A stretch of DNA of 64,000 nucleotides from positions 1 through 64,000 of the forward strand of contig NZ_LGXZ01000004.1 of assembly GCF_001238295.1 (NCBI RefSeq), in the 5' to 3' direction. A program made the translations under genes and the position numbers. Under the pieces are notes generated by a model. It was not told the DNA's origin and did not search any database. It saw only the letters and a list, made by a program, of their open reading frames with translations. Shown here piece after piece: positions 9,753 through 17,214 of the stretch. This stretch comes from Ruegeria sp. 6PALISEP08. Lineage in GTDB: Bacteria > Pseudomonadota > Alphaproteobacteria > Rhodobacterales > Rhodobacteraceae. The first letter of the stretch is position 1; every line of letters starts with the position of its first letter.

Positions 9753-10259
9753 CTATTTAACGATTTCCAACCTGTCGAGTTGCCAAATGCTGCGAGAGTA
9801 AATCACCTCGGTCTGGTACTTGGTATCACTGTCATAGGGATATACGATCCATAGCGGACCTTTCTGCCGCCGGGACATCGCCGCGCCGTCCATCTCATAG
9901 GCGACAATCGGGTCCTGCGCCGAAATTGAGCCCGAAGGTATCTCAACCGCGTAGTCGTTGATCGCCGTTGCCCGGATCGTAGCACCCTCTGCTCCGATCT
10001 GTTCCAGCAACACAGAGAGGGGAACGCCGACAAAGCTGGTCTCGCCTTCAGTCCAGATCGTCGAGGTTTCAAAGCTGCGCCGCGGTAGCGCATGCAACAT
10101 TTCCATATCGAACTGCGCCGTCCCGTCGGAGCCAGTCTGTGCGATGTTGCCCGAAACGGTCAGGACGACTTCTCCTGTCGGAGTTCCCAAGTCTTCGGCT
10201 TGCGCAGGCGTCAGGCAAATGGTGAACGCCGCTGTGAGAATAGCAAAAAACAGACGCAT
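9753..10259 (-). CDS. Periplasmic SUOX-fold (molybdopterin-binding-like) protein, PruR-like sensor candidate
   Basis: A 168-residue secreted protein: signal peptide ending TPAQA, then a small sulfite-oxidase-type oxidoreductase fold (FVGVPLSVLLEQIGAEGATI, TAINDYAVEIP, GPLWIVYPYD). The start at 10259 is chosen because a GGAG site precedes it and a clean signal peptide follows; the longer frame adds non-signal sequence. The mature part has no cysteine, so the molybdenum-ligating Cys of true sulfite oxidases is missing and catalysis is unlikely. Agrobacterium PruR, a pterin-binding protein of this fold, controls a biofilm regulator. By analogy this protein may present a pterin to the histidine kinase encoded directly downstream. 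That role is inference. Confidence 0.75.
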   Translation of the reverse strand: MRLFFAILTAAFTICLTPAQAEDLGTPTGEVVLTVSGNIAQTGSDGTAQFDMEMLHALPRRSFETSTIWTEGETSFVGVPLSVLLEQIGAEGATIRATAINDYAVEIPSGSISAQDPIVAYEMDGAAMSRRQKGPLWIVYPYDSDTKYQTEVIYSRSIWQLDRLEIVK

Positions 10260-10332
10260 CTTGGTCTCCACTTCTGTGACCTTAAGAAACCAGAAAGAGG
10301 TCCGGAGCGACAGATGGGCATGAGGATATGCA

Positions 10333-10350
10333 CCTATCCGAACGGATAGG
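10333..10350. promoter_or_regulatory. EPS operator candidate, site 2
   Basis: CCTATCCGAACGGATAGG, flanked by CA and TG, makes a palindrome with ten-base arms around a two-base centre, the best copy of the motif in the window. It lies in the 101-base gap between the galU stop and the start of the SUOX-fold/kinase operon, its centre about 82 bases upstream of that start. A two-base loop and the absence of a T tract argue against a transcription terminator. Confidence 0.7.
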
Positions 10351-10360
10351 TGCTTCGGTC

Positions 10361-11242
10361 TCATGCGGCGGTAGACAGCAGATTCATGCGCTGACGCAAC
10401 ATGGTTTTGAACCCGTCACGCAGCTCGGCACGTTCCAATGCAAAGACGGTGGTTGCCTCAAGATACCCAGCGACCGACCCGCAATCGAAGCGTTCTCCCT
10501 GAAAGGCGAACCCGTGGCATCCGGGCCCTTCAATATCCGCCGCAATCGCATCGGTCAGTTGGATTTCATTGCCCGCGCCGGGTGCCAAACCTTCCAGTTG
10601 ATCGAAGATAGAAGGGTGTAGCAAATACCGCCCTACAATGCCGAACTCTGACGGAGCCTGATCGACAGAAGGCTTTTCGACCAAACCGCGCAGGTGCTGT
10701 ACCCGCCCTGCCCTATGCTCGATATCGACCACGCCATAGGCACTGATCCGGTCGGAATGAACGGCTTCGGTCGCGATCATGTGGCTGCCTTCGAAGCTTT
10801 GCGCCATTTGCGCCAGGACCGCGCGCTTCGCGTGGATCACATCATCCGGCAGGATCACTGCAAAGGGTTCATCACCGACTAAGTCACGAGTTAGTGATAC
10901 TGCATGGCCCAGACCGCGAGGGCTATTTTGCTGGATAAAGCTGTATGTCTCATCCTCAAGGTTCGTGCGACGCAAGCGGTTCAGCAGGGTGGTTTTGCCG
11001 CCATCTTTCAGTTTGCGCTCCAACCCCGAGTTACGCCCAAAATACGCCTCAAGCGCGGATTGGCCGGTTGATGTGATGAAGATGAACTCGTCAATCCCGG
11101 CGGCGCGGGCCTCGTCCACCGCATATTGGATCAAGGGGCGGTCGATCAGCGGCAACATTTCCTTGGTCACCGATTTGGTTGCAGGCAGAAACCTTGTGCC
11201 CAGACCCGCGACCGGAAAAACAGCTTTACGAATACGTGTCAT
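10361..11242 (-). CDS. galU: UTP-glucose-1-phosphate uridylyltransferase
   Basis: Makes UDP-glucose from UTP and glucose-1-phosphate, the activated sugar feeding EPS assembly. The 293-residue product has the nucleotidyltransferase signature GLGTRFLPATKSVTKEMLPL at the N-terminus, followed by LIQYAVDEA, and conserved EKP (VEKPSVDQAPS) and GNEIQLTDAI segments, at the usual GalU length. It follows the fused glycosyltransferase gene by 20 bases in the same direction, so it is probably co-transcribed from the promoter near 12.75 kb. Confidence 0.95.
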   Translation of the reverse strand: MTRIRKAVFPVAGLGTRFLPATKSVTKEMLPLIDRPLIQYAVDEARAAGIDEFIFITSTGQSALEAYFGRNSGLERKLKDGGKTTLLNRLRRTNLEDETYSFIQQNSPRGLGHAVSLTRDLVGDEPFAVILPDDVIHAKRAVLAQMAQSFEGSHMIATEAVHSDRISAYGVVDIEHRAGRVQHLRGLVEKPSVDQAPSEFGIVGRYLLHPSIFDQLEGLAPGAGNEIQLTDAIAADIEGPGCHGFAFQGERFDCGSVAGYLEATTVFALERAELRDGFKTMLRQRMNLLSTAA

Positions 11243-11262
11243 TTCAATGCTCCTAGGTTTGA

Positions 11263-12636
11263 TCAGTAAGCGCCTCTGCCCGACACGACGGAACGTGCGG
11301 TCATTGCGATAAGGATGAGGTTCAGAAGGGGCGAGCGGGAGCGGACATAGGCCGTATCCAGCTCGATCATGCGGTCAAAGCCGATGCTGGCTCGGCCCGA
11401 AACCTGCCAAAGGCCAGTGATACCGGGAAGCACCTGTAGGCGCTCCAGCGCTTGTTCTGGATATGCGGCCACTTCTTCAGGCAAGGCCGGGCGCGGGCCG
11501 ACCAGCGACATATCCCCTTTCAGCACGTTGAAGACCTGCGGCAGTTCATCCAACGAGAACCGTCGCAGAACCTTCCCTACACGGGTGATGCGTGGGTCGT
11601 TTTTGGCTTTGAAACACACGCCCTCACGATCCGACTGGGTCAGCAGTTCCGCACGACGCGTTTCGGCGTCTTGCGACATCGAGCGAAATTTGTAGATGGT
11701 AAAGGGAACGCCGTTTCGACCAATACGTGTCTGCCGAAAAAAGGCGGGGCCGCAACTGTCCAATCGCACCAATGCGGCGATTGCGGCCATGGGCAGGGCC
11801 AGAAGAGACAGCACGACCGCCGCCAAAGTGAGGTCCAGCAAGCGACATGCTGAGACCTTGGGAACAGAATAGTGCGTGGCACGCCTGAGGAATTCGAAAT
11901 TGCCTATTAGATATCTGCGGGCCATGCGGCGGGGCTCCATCGCCAGCCGCCATGCCCATTCCATCCGAGAACGCCGAAAGATGCCCGGTGCCCGGCGCAC
12001 CTTGCCTGCCAGAAAGTCGAACAAAGCCCCTACGCCAAGCGCGATGCGAGGGTCAAGCCGGTGGCGGTTTTGCGTGATCCACAGCTCCTGCAGTGGGACG
12101 CCCATTGCAACCAACAGAATGTCCGCGCCGGACTGGTTGATATCGTCGATCGCCTCATCAACCCGCGCGGCCCCCGCGTAGCCATCGCGCGTACCAGCCA
12201 CGACCAAATCGGGGATCATGTGCTGCAACCGGGCCGCCGCTGCCTGTGCTGTTCCGGGACGTCCCCCCAACAGGTAGACCGACTGGCCAAGACGCGCAGC
12301 GCGTTTCAGCAGTTTGGGAACAAAGTCGGTGCCGTTCAGGTTCTCGGCCAACTGGACGCCTTGCAACTTTGCCGCTACCTCTACCCCAATTCCGTCAGGT
12401 AGGATCATATCTGCCCGCGCCAATGCCGCTCGATAGGTATGGTTGCGAGCCCGCATGTTTGCGCAATGTGCATTCAGGAAAAACACCGTCCTGCGTGCCC
12501 CATCCAGCAGTTTTAATATCACCTGTCCGGAATATGCATTCACAACTGACAAACCCAAAATATCGGTCTTTTCCAAGGTTGGTATGGATGTTGGCTGCGC
12601 GCCTTTATACATATCTTGGTCTGACAGGAACTGCAT
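11263..12636 (-). CDS. Fused WecG/TagA-type glycosyltransferase and initiating sugar transferase
   Basis: A two-domain EPS enzyme of 457 residues. Residues about 25-250 form a GT26 WecG/TagA/CpsF domain (NAHCANMRARN, ADMILPDGIGVEV, LLGGRPGTA, GVPLQELWI, GVGALFDFLAGKVRRAP). Residues about 258-457 form a bacterial sugar transferase: one membrane segment (LTLAAVVLSLLALPMAAIAA), then FRQTRIGRNG, YKFRSM, DELPQ and LVGPRPALP. The second part would load the first sugar phosphate onto undecaprenyl phosphate and the first could add the next sugar, so the fusion puts the opening two steps in one polypeptide. Usually these are separate genes. galU follows within the operon. Confidence 0.9.
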   Translation of the reverse strand: MQFLSDQDMYKGAQPTSIPTLEKTDILGLSVVNAYSGQVILKLLDGARRTVFFLNAHCANMRARNHTYRAALARADMILPDGIGVEVAAKLQGVQLAENLNGTDFVPKLLKRAARLGQSVYLLGGRPGTAQAAAARLQHMIPDLVVAGTRDGYAGAARVDEAIDDINQSGADILLVAMGVPLQELWITQNRHRLDPRIALGVGALFDFLAGKVRRAPGIFRRSRMEWAWRLAMEPRRMARRYLIGNFEFLRRATHYSVPKVSACRLLDLTLAAVVLSLLALPMAAIAALVRLDSCGPAFFRQTRIGRNGVPFTIYKFRSMSQDAETRRAELLTQSDREGVCFKAKNDPRITRVGKVLRRFSLDELPQVFNVLKGDMSLVGPRPALPEEVAAYPEQALERLQVLPGITGLWQVSGRASIGFDRMIELDTAYVRSRSPLLNLILIAMTARSVVSGRGAY

Positions 12637-12783
12637 GAAACTCTCCGATCAACGATGACAATCTGTGGCCACAGACTGCCAATGTGATCCTGCAACCAAT
12701 AGGAGAGCATCCGGAGAGAGATCGGAGAATAGGTCTATTCAAACGACCCAGCAGCACATAGCGTGGCGGAAACGGCCCGATTA

Positions 12784-12800
12784 CCTATCCGATCGGATAT
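12784..12800. promoter_or_regulatory. EPS operator candidate, site 3
   Basis: CCTATCCGATCGGATAT contains a perfect 14-base palindrome (TATCCGATCGGATA, 12786-12799). It lies between the divergent fused glycosyltransferase gene and the LuxR-type regulator gene, about 96 bases upstream of the regulator start and about 157 upstream of the other. This would allow autoregulation of the regulator together with control of the fusion/galU operon. Confidence 0.65.
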
Positions 12801-12888
12801 TCACCTGTCCTTAAGGCAGGCTTCATGCCATGCGTTCAATGATTTATTAATGCGATTGGGTGTGGTTGGGGGCAGACGGAGATTTGAA

Positions 12889-13503
12889 ATGAAAGTTCTT
12901 ATTGCTGACGACCACGAGCTTATTTTGGACACGCTCGTTGCCTTCATAGATGCCGCAGGCGGGATCGAGGTGGAGACCGCGCCGGATTTCCCCGCCGCAA
13001 AATCTCTGATTGAAAACGACGGTGCCTTTGATCTGGTCCTGCTGGACTTGAACATGCCCGGCATGAACGGGTTGAGCGGGCTTGAAACCTGCATCGCTTT
13101 GGACGGCGCCCAGAACGTGGCCCTGTTTACCGGCGACACCTCGCGCGATCTGGCGCAACGAGCGCTAGAACTTGGGGCCGCCGGTTTCGTCCCAAAGACT
13201 TTACCGGCAAAATCCCTGGTCAACGCGATCCGCTTTATGGCGATGGGGGAGCAATATCTTCCTGCGGGCTTTATGAACGCAGAGCAACCCGAAGATTCCC
13301 ACCCCATGGCTCAAAAACTGACTGAGCGTGAGCGGCAGGTTCTGAAAGGGCTTACCGAGGGCAAATCCAACAAGGAAATCGCCCGTGATCTGGACCTGTC
13401 CGAGCCGACGATCAAACTGCATATGAAGACGCTCTATCGCAAAGTCGGTGTCAGCAATCGAACACAAGCCGCCTTGGCTGCGCGCGAGGCTGGATTGTTC
13501 TAA
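12889..13503 (+). CDS. NarL/LuxR-type response regulator of the EPS locus
   Basis: A 204-residue transcription factor: receiver domain with acidic pocket DDH (residues 7-9), phosphoacceptor Asp53 in LLDLNMPGMNG and Lys103 in VPKTLP, then a LuxR helix-turn-helix (about 140-200: LTERERQVLKGLTEGKSNKE, ARDLDLSEPTIKLHMKTLYR). The start at 12889 (GGAGAT upstream) is preferred to a longer frame from 12763, which would translate the operator palindrome. It sits between the glycan-initiation operon and the wzz/wzy genes and is the natural target of the HPt-bearing kinase. The palindrome family upstream of all EPS units is its proposed binding site. Confidence 0.9.
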   Translation: MKVLIADDHELILDTLVAFIDAAGGIEVETAPDFPAAKSLIENDGAFDLVLLDLNMPGMNGLSGLETCIALDGAQNVALFTGDTSRDLAQRALELGAAGFVPKTLPAKSLVNAIRFMAMGEQYLPAGFMNAEQPEDSHPMAQKLTERERQVLKGLTEGKSNKEIARDLDLSEPTIKLHMKTLYRKVGVSNRTQAALAAREAGLF

Positions 13504-13509
13504 GCGTGA

Positions 13510-13525
13510 CTATCCAAAGGGATAG
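13510..13525. promoter_or_regulatory. EPS operator candidate, site 4
   Basis: CTATCCAAAGGGATAG has six-base arms and a four-base spacer. It lies just after the response regulator stop and about 100 bases before the Wzz-like start, the same kind of distance as at the other three sites (82-96 bases to the nearest start). Confidence 0.55.
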
Positions 13526-13617
13526 GGCGTCCTCCCAATCCCCATTCAGCCTAACCTGCTGAGCGAATGATCAGCGACCAGATGCGGTATATCACCCTTG
13601 AAAGAAAGGGTTTTTCC

Positions 13618-15099
13618 ATGCCGCAACAGATTTCGAATTCCTCTGCATCCACGCGTGACACGCAATTTCTGTGGTGGGCGCACATTTCCCGATCCAATTT
13701 CAGAACACTCGGGTGGCGCCGCATCGTAAAGGGCGGGCGCCTTAGCGATGTAGGCCGCCTGCCCCGGTATGTGGCGCTGTACCTTCTGGGAGCGAGCTGC
13801 ATCTGGGCCCCGATCAGCGGATATTTGGCAACCGCGCCTGTCAAATACACCTCTCACGCATCATTGATACTGCCAGGATCTGGCGCTTCGGCATCGGTCA
13901 ATCTGGCCAATATCGGTCAGGCATCCTCATACGCGAATTCCGCCTTTGCCAACGGGTCAATCAGCCCGACCGAGACGTATAAACGTTTGTTGTCGGCCGA
14001 CCGTATACTCGACGCGGCATCCAAGGCGGTAGAGGCTGACCGGGACGCGTTTGGAAAGCCGCGGGTGCAACTGGTCGATCAAACCAGCCTGATACATATC
14101 GAGCTTCAAGCTGCCTCTCCGGCAGACGCTCAGCAATATGGTGACGCCTTGGTGGCCGCTTTTTTCGCTGAGATTGACGCCCTGCGGGCCGATGAAATTG
14201 CCACGCGCGAGGCCAGTAATACGGGCGCGATCGAGGACTACACCCGCGCAATTCAGGCCACGCGGGCCGAAATCAAGGAGCTGCAGTCAGAAAGCGGGTT
14301 GATTTCGGTCGCGCAATACCAAGAACAGGTCGCCGCAAATGACCGTGCAAAACAAGAATTGCGTACGCAGGAGAGTGAGTTGGCACGCCAAACGGAACGT
14401 GTCGCCGCACTTCAGGTCGCGTTGGATCTGCCCTCTGATGGAGCGGCGGCAACGCTGAAGCTCTATGCCGATGCTCAGTACCTATCGTTGCTTAAGGACG
14501 TGTCGGTTGGGGCTGCAAAGCTAGCACAAGCCGATGCGACCTACGGAGCGCGCCACCCAATCTATGTGAATGCCCAAAACGAATATGAAGGGGCGCGATC
14601 GGTTGCTTTAAAACGCGCGACGCAGGTGACTGGTCTTGAGGTCGAGCAGCTCGGTGGACTGGATCGCGCGCCGGAAGGGCAACGGGCGCAGTTACTCAGC
14701 GAATTGGTGCGCGAAGATGCCTTGCGCGCCGGATTGGAAGAGCATGTCGCGACACAGCGCGCACAAGTTCGTCTGGAAACCCTGCGCCTGTCAGACCTCG
14801 CCCCCATCGCCGCTGAATTGGAGGACCGGCAGAGAGATTTCGCCGTGGCAGAAGCCGTGTTCGCCTCTGCCATCGCGCGGTCCGAGTCGAAAAAGACCGA
14901 TGTCTATGCCTCCTATCCCTTGATCCAAGTGCTGGAGAACCCGTCTCTGCCGACTCGCCCGTCTTCGCCGAACAAGAAGATCTCGATTGCCGCCGGGATC
15001 GCTGCAAGCCTTATGCTGCTGATGGGTTTGGTTCTGGCATGGATCCGAAACCCGCTGATCTCAAAGCTGCTGAAAGACCAGAAAGAGGCCGCAGTTTGA
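13618..15099 (+). CDS. Wzz/GumC-type chain-length and export protein without kinase domain
   Basis: An inner-membrane polysaccharide co-polymerase that sets EPS chain length and bridges to the Wza channel. The 493-residue product has a first membrane segment (VALYLLGASCIWAPISGYLA), a periplasmic Wzz domain, an extended coiled coil (about residues 210-390, rich in E, Q, R and A), a proline-rich NPSLPTRPSSPNK segment and a second membrane helix (IAAGIAASLMLLMGLVLAWI). It ends shortly after, so the Walker motifs and tyrosine tail of Wzc-type kinases are absent. AAAGGG before 13618 supports this start; an in-frame ATG at 13567 is possible. It overlaps or abuts the polymerase gene. Confidence 0.85.
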   Translation: MPQQISNSSASTRDTQFLWWAHISRSNFRTLGWRRIVKGGRLSDVGRLPRYVALYLLGASCIWAPISGYLATAPVKYTSHASLILPGSGASASVNLANIGQASSYANSAFANGSISPTETYKRLLSADRILDAASKAVEADRDAFGKPRVQLVDQTSLIHIELQAASPADAQQYGDALVAAFFAEIDALRADEIATREASNTGAIEDYTRAIQATRAEIKELQSESGLISVAQYQEQVAANDRAKQELRTQESELARQTERVAALQVALDLPSDGAAATLKLYADAQYLSLLKDVSVGAAKLAQADATYGARHPIYVNAQNEYEGARSVALKRATQVTGLEVEQLGGLDRAPEGQRAQLLSELVREDALRAGLEEHVATQRAQVRLETLRLSDLAPIAAELEDRQRDFAVAEAVFASAIARSESKKTDVYASYPLIQVLENPSLPTRPSSPNKKISIAAGIAASLMLLMGLVLAWIRNPLISKLLKDQKEAAV

Positions 15100-16373
15100 C
15101 GCGTGTGGCCCCTCAAACGCCAGCCGAAAAGATCGTCTGGTGTACGCTGATCTGGACATGGCCGTTCTACGGGCTTGGCGCGCTGTATGTTGTCGGTCCG
15201 GTGCTAGGTTGGATGTTGGCTGCGATAGCCGGGGTGTCACTTTATCTCGGCCCGGCGATCCGTTTGGATATGCGTGCAACGGGCCCTGTACCTGCTCTGG
15301 TCTGGATCTGGAGCGTTGGCATGCTGGTGATGCTGGTCTCACTTTGGGCAGGCCACGCGGATTGGAACCTCGGCACCACCAAAACGATCAAATCGGGTAT
15401 CGGATGGGCAAAGGGTTGGGCGCTGATCCCGTTGTTTATCCTAGCAGGGGCGGTTTTGCCAATACGGCGCGAGGTTTTGGTCAGAGGGCAATGCGTGGTG
15501 GGCCTTTGGACCTTGTGCCTTCTGCCGTTGCTCATTGCCGCCCCCTATGCCGGTCTGCCGCATCTGCTGTTTACATCTCCCCTTAAAGCAGTGGGCGGCC
15601 CGGGACCTGAATATTTCTCGGTCTACCTGTATACAATCGACCCCGCCAGCGGCACGCCGCGGTGGCAGTTCTTTGCGCCCTGGTCGCCATTCGCAGCCTT
15701 GTTGGGCGTCTGCATGGTCCTATTTGCCCTAGAAGAAAAGCACCGCAGCTGGAAGGTCATCGGCTTGGCTGCCGGAGTTCTGATGATCTTGATGTCCAAG
15801 TCCCGAATGGGCATGGTTGGATTGGTGATCTGCTCGCTGTCACCCCGCCTGTTGCCACTTGTAGCCCGCAGCTTGGGGTGGATTCTTTTGTCTGCAGTCA
15901 CCACCGCCGTAGCCGTTCGGGGCGCAGTCTTTGTCGAGTTCGGCAACCGAGCCCTTTACAGCTTCAAATCCGCGCGCGCCGACAGTACCCGCGTACGCGA
16001 AACTCTGCAGCGTATTGCGTATGAGCGCTGGCAATCGGATGCGATGGTTTTCGGGCACGGCACAGTCAGACCCGGAGCGCATCTTGTTGAGTACATGCCT
16101 ATCGGCAGCCATCACACCTGGTACGGGTTGCTATTCGTGAAAGGGCTGACCGGATTTGCCGCGTTTCTCGTTCCTTTCCTCGTTCATTTAGCAATCGTCA
16201 CGCTGGACGCCATAAAGTCAGAACGCGGGAGGCTGCCGCTCGGGCTGTTGCTCACAGTTCTCCTGCTGACCTTTGGAGAGAACGTTGAAATCCAAACCTA
16301 TCTACTCTGGCCGACCCTACTGATGCTCGGATTGCATTTGCGAGAGGTCAAATCAGTGTGTCTGGGAAGCTGA
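15096..16373 (+). CDS. Wzy/O-antigen-ligase-like EPS polymerase
   Basis: A predicted inner-membrane polymerase joining EPS repeat units in the periplasm. The protein has about ten hydrophobic segments and one larger periplasmic loop (about 315-360 in the longer form) holding FGHGTVRPGAHLVEY and GSHHTWYG. These resemble the H/R-containing loop of the Wzy_C/O-antigen ligase family. The start is uncertain: an ATG at 15039 would overlap the previous gene by 61 bases, while a TTG at 15096, overlapping the stop by three bases with GAGG upstream, or a GTG at 15105, fits a coupled operon better. No terminator is visible after it. Confidence 0.8.
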   Translation: MTRVAPQTPAEKIVWCTLIWTWPFYGLGALYVVGPVLGWMLAAIAGVSLYLGPAIRLDMRATGPVPALVWIWSVGMLVMLVSLWAGHADWNLGTTKTIKSGIGWAKGWALIPLFILAGAVLPIRREVLVRGQCVVGLWTLCLLPLLIAAPYAGLPHLLFTSPLKAVGGPGPEYFSVYLYTIDPASGTPRWQFFAPWSPFAALLGVCMVLFALEEKHRSWKVIGLAAGVLMILMSKSRMGMVGLVICSLSPRLLPLVARSLGWILLSAVTTAVAVRGAVFVEFGNRALYSFKSARADSTRVRETLQRIAYERWQSDAMVFGHGTVRPGAHLVEYMPIGSHHTWYGLLFVKGLTGFAAFLVPFLVHLAIVTLDAIKSERGRLPLGLLLTVLLLTFGENVEIQTYLLWPTLLMLGLHLREVKSVCLGS

Positions 16374-16578
16374 TGCGCCGCTAGGATTGTTGCGGCACCA
16401 GCGTAGTGTCAGACGTCACTCTTTTGGGTCGGGTCCTTCACTGCTGCTAGGGACATTTTGACCATGTAAAGTGAGTACTTTCACATCGGGCAAGCAACGA
16501 ATTGACCGTGAAACGCTCTTCACCACGGCATTCAGCGGCGCTAGTCGCTGACTAGAGCCGGCTGAAAGGAGCCGCCCG

Positions 16579-17001
16579 ATGTCCCTCTACTCAAAACTCT
16601 TCGGCGGCATTGAGAAGTCCAAGCCGGACCCACTCTCTTTCAAAGGGTTCGAGATCTTCCCCGACCTTATGGCCGAAGGCAGCAAATACCGTTTGTTGGC
16701 CCGTATAGAGAAGACCATCGACGGAGATCGAAAGACCCATACTTTGATCAGCGCGAAAGCGTTTTTGTCTCGGCAAGCCGGTAGCTTGAAGCTCGATCTA
16801 CGATCGGGGACACTATATGAGCGGCACCTTGCGCGCCCGCTGGGCATGCTTCTACATTCAAGATTGAACGGACGGCTTAGGTTATCATTGGTCAACCATT
16901 TGTTGGGCAAAGGAGACTTCGTGCAACAGTTTATCCGCCCTGTTGGTTTGTTAGCGGCTGCCGCAAAGCGCAGAAAGCGCGGAAAGCGGACGTTCGCGTA
17001 A
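16579..17001 (+). pseudogene. HlyU-family protein with a scrambled C-terminus
   Basis: Residues 1-60 match the small HlyU-like family: MSLYSKLFGG start, FKGFEIFPDLMAEGSKYRLL, ARIEKTIDGDRKTHTLISA. HlyU proteins are about 90-100 residues and end in a helix plus a G-D-x-hydrophobic tail. Here the frame instead runs on to 140 residues with unrelated basic sequence ending KRRKRGKRTFA. Another reading frame over 16790-16820 gives EARSTIGDTI then stop, which looks like a worn family ending, so a frameshift near 16760-16790 is likely. A good ribosome-binding site (AAAGGAG) precedes the ATG. Its downstream part merges into repeat DNA. Confidence 0.55.
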
Positions 17002-17136
17002 AACACTGGACGGCAGGTTTGTCCGCATTTCGGTCATTGGGGCACCGTGCAGCATTGATCAAGGTGGGCTCATTGCGGTCATTCGCTGCACTTGGCATGA
17101 GCGACCGCTATGCGGACCAAGCAGCCACTGAACGCA
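16986..17136 (+). repeat. Dispersed intergenic repeat copy
   Basis: Contains GCGGACGTTCGC, then GTGCAGCATTGATCAAGG, GGGCTCATTGCGGTCATTCG and GACCGCTATGCGGACCAAGC, in the same order as the copies near 26.7 and 28.7 kb. It fills the gap between the HlyU relic and the converging outer-membrane protein gene; the first bases overlap the end of the shifted HlyU frame. Confidence 0.65.
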
Positions 17137-17214
17137 AGTTCGGCGTTTCCAAGGAACGAAGACCGCGAATGACAATCACCAGGACTTTGTTTTTCCTCTA
17201 CGACACGCTCGTAG

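Noticed and set aside
10331..10352. Palindrome after galU as a transcription terminator
   Set aside because: A two-base loop and no T tract on either strand; the same motif recurs upstream of three other EPS units.
12763..12888. Longer start for the LuxR-type response regulator
   Set aside because: It would translate the operator palindrome; the receiver domain starts exactly at 12889 with a ribosome-binding site.
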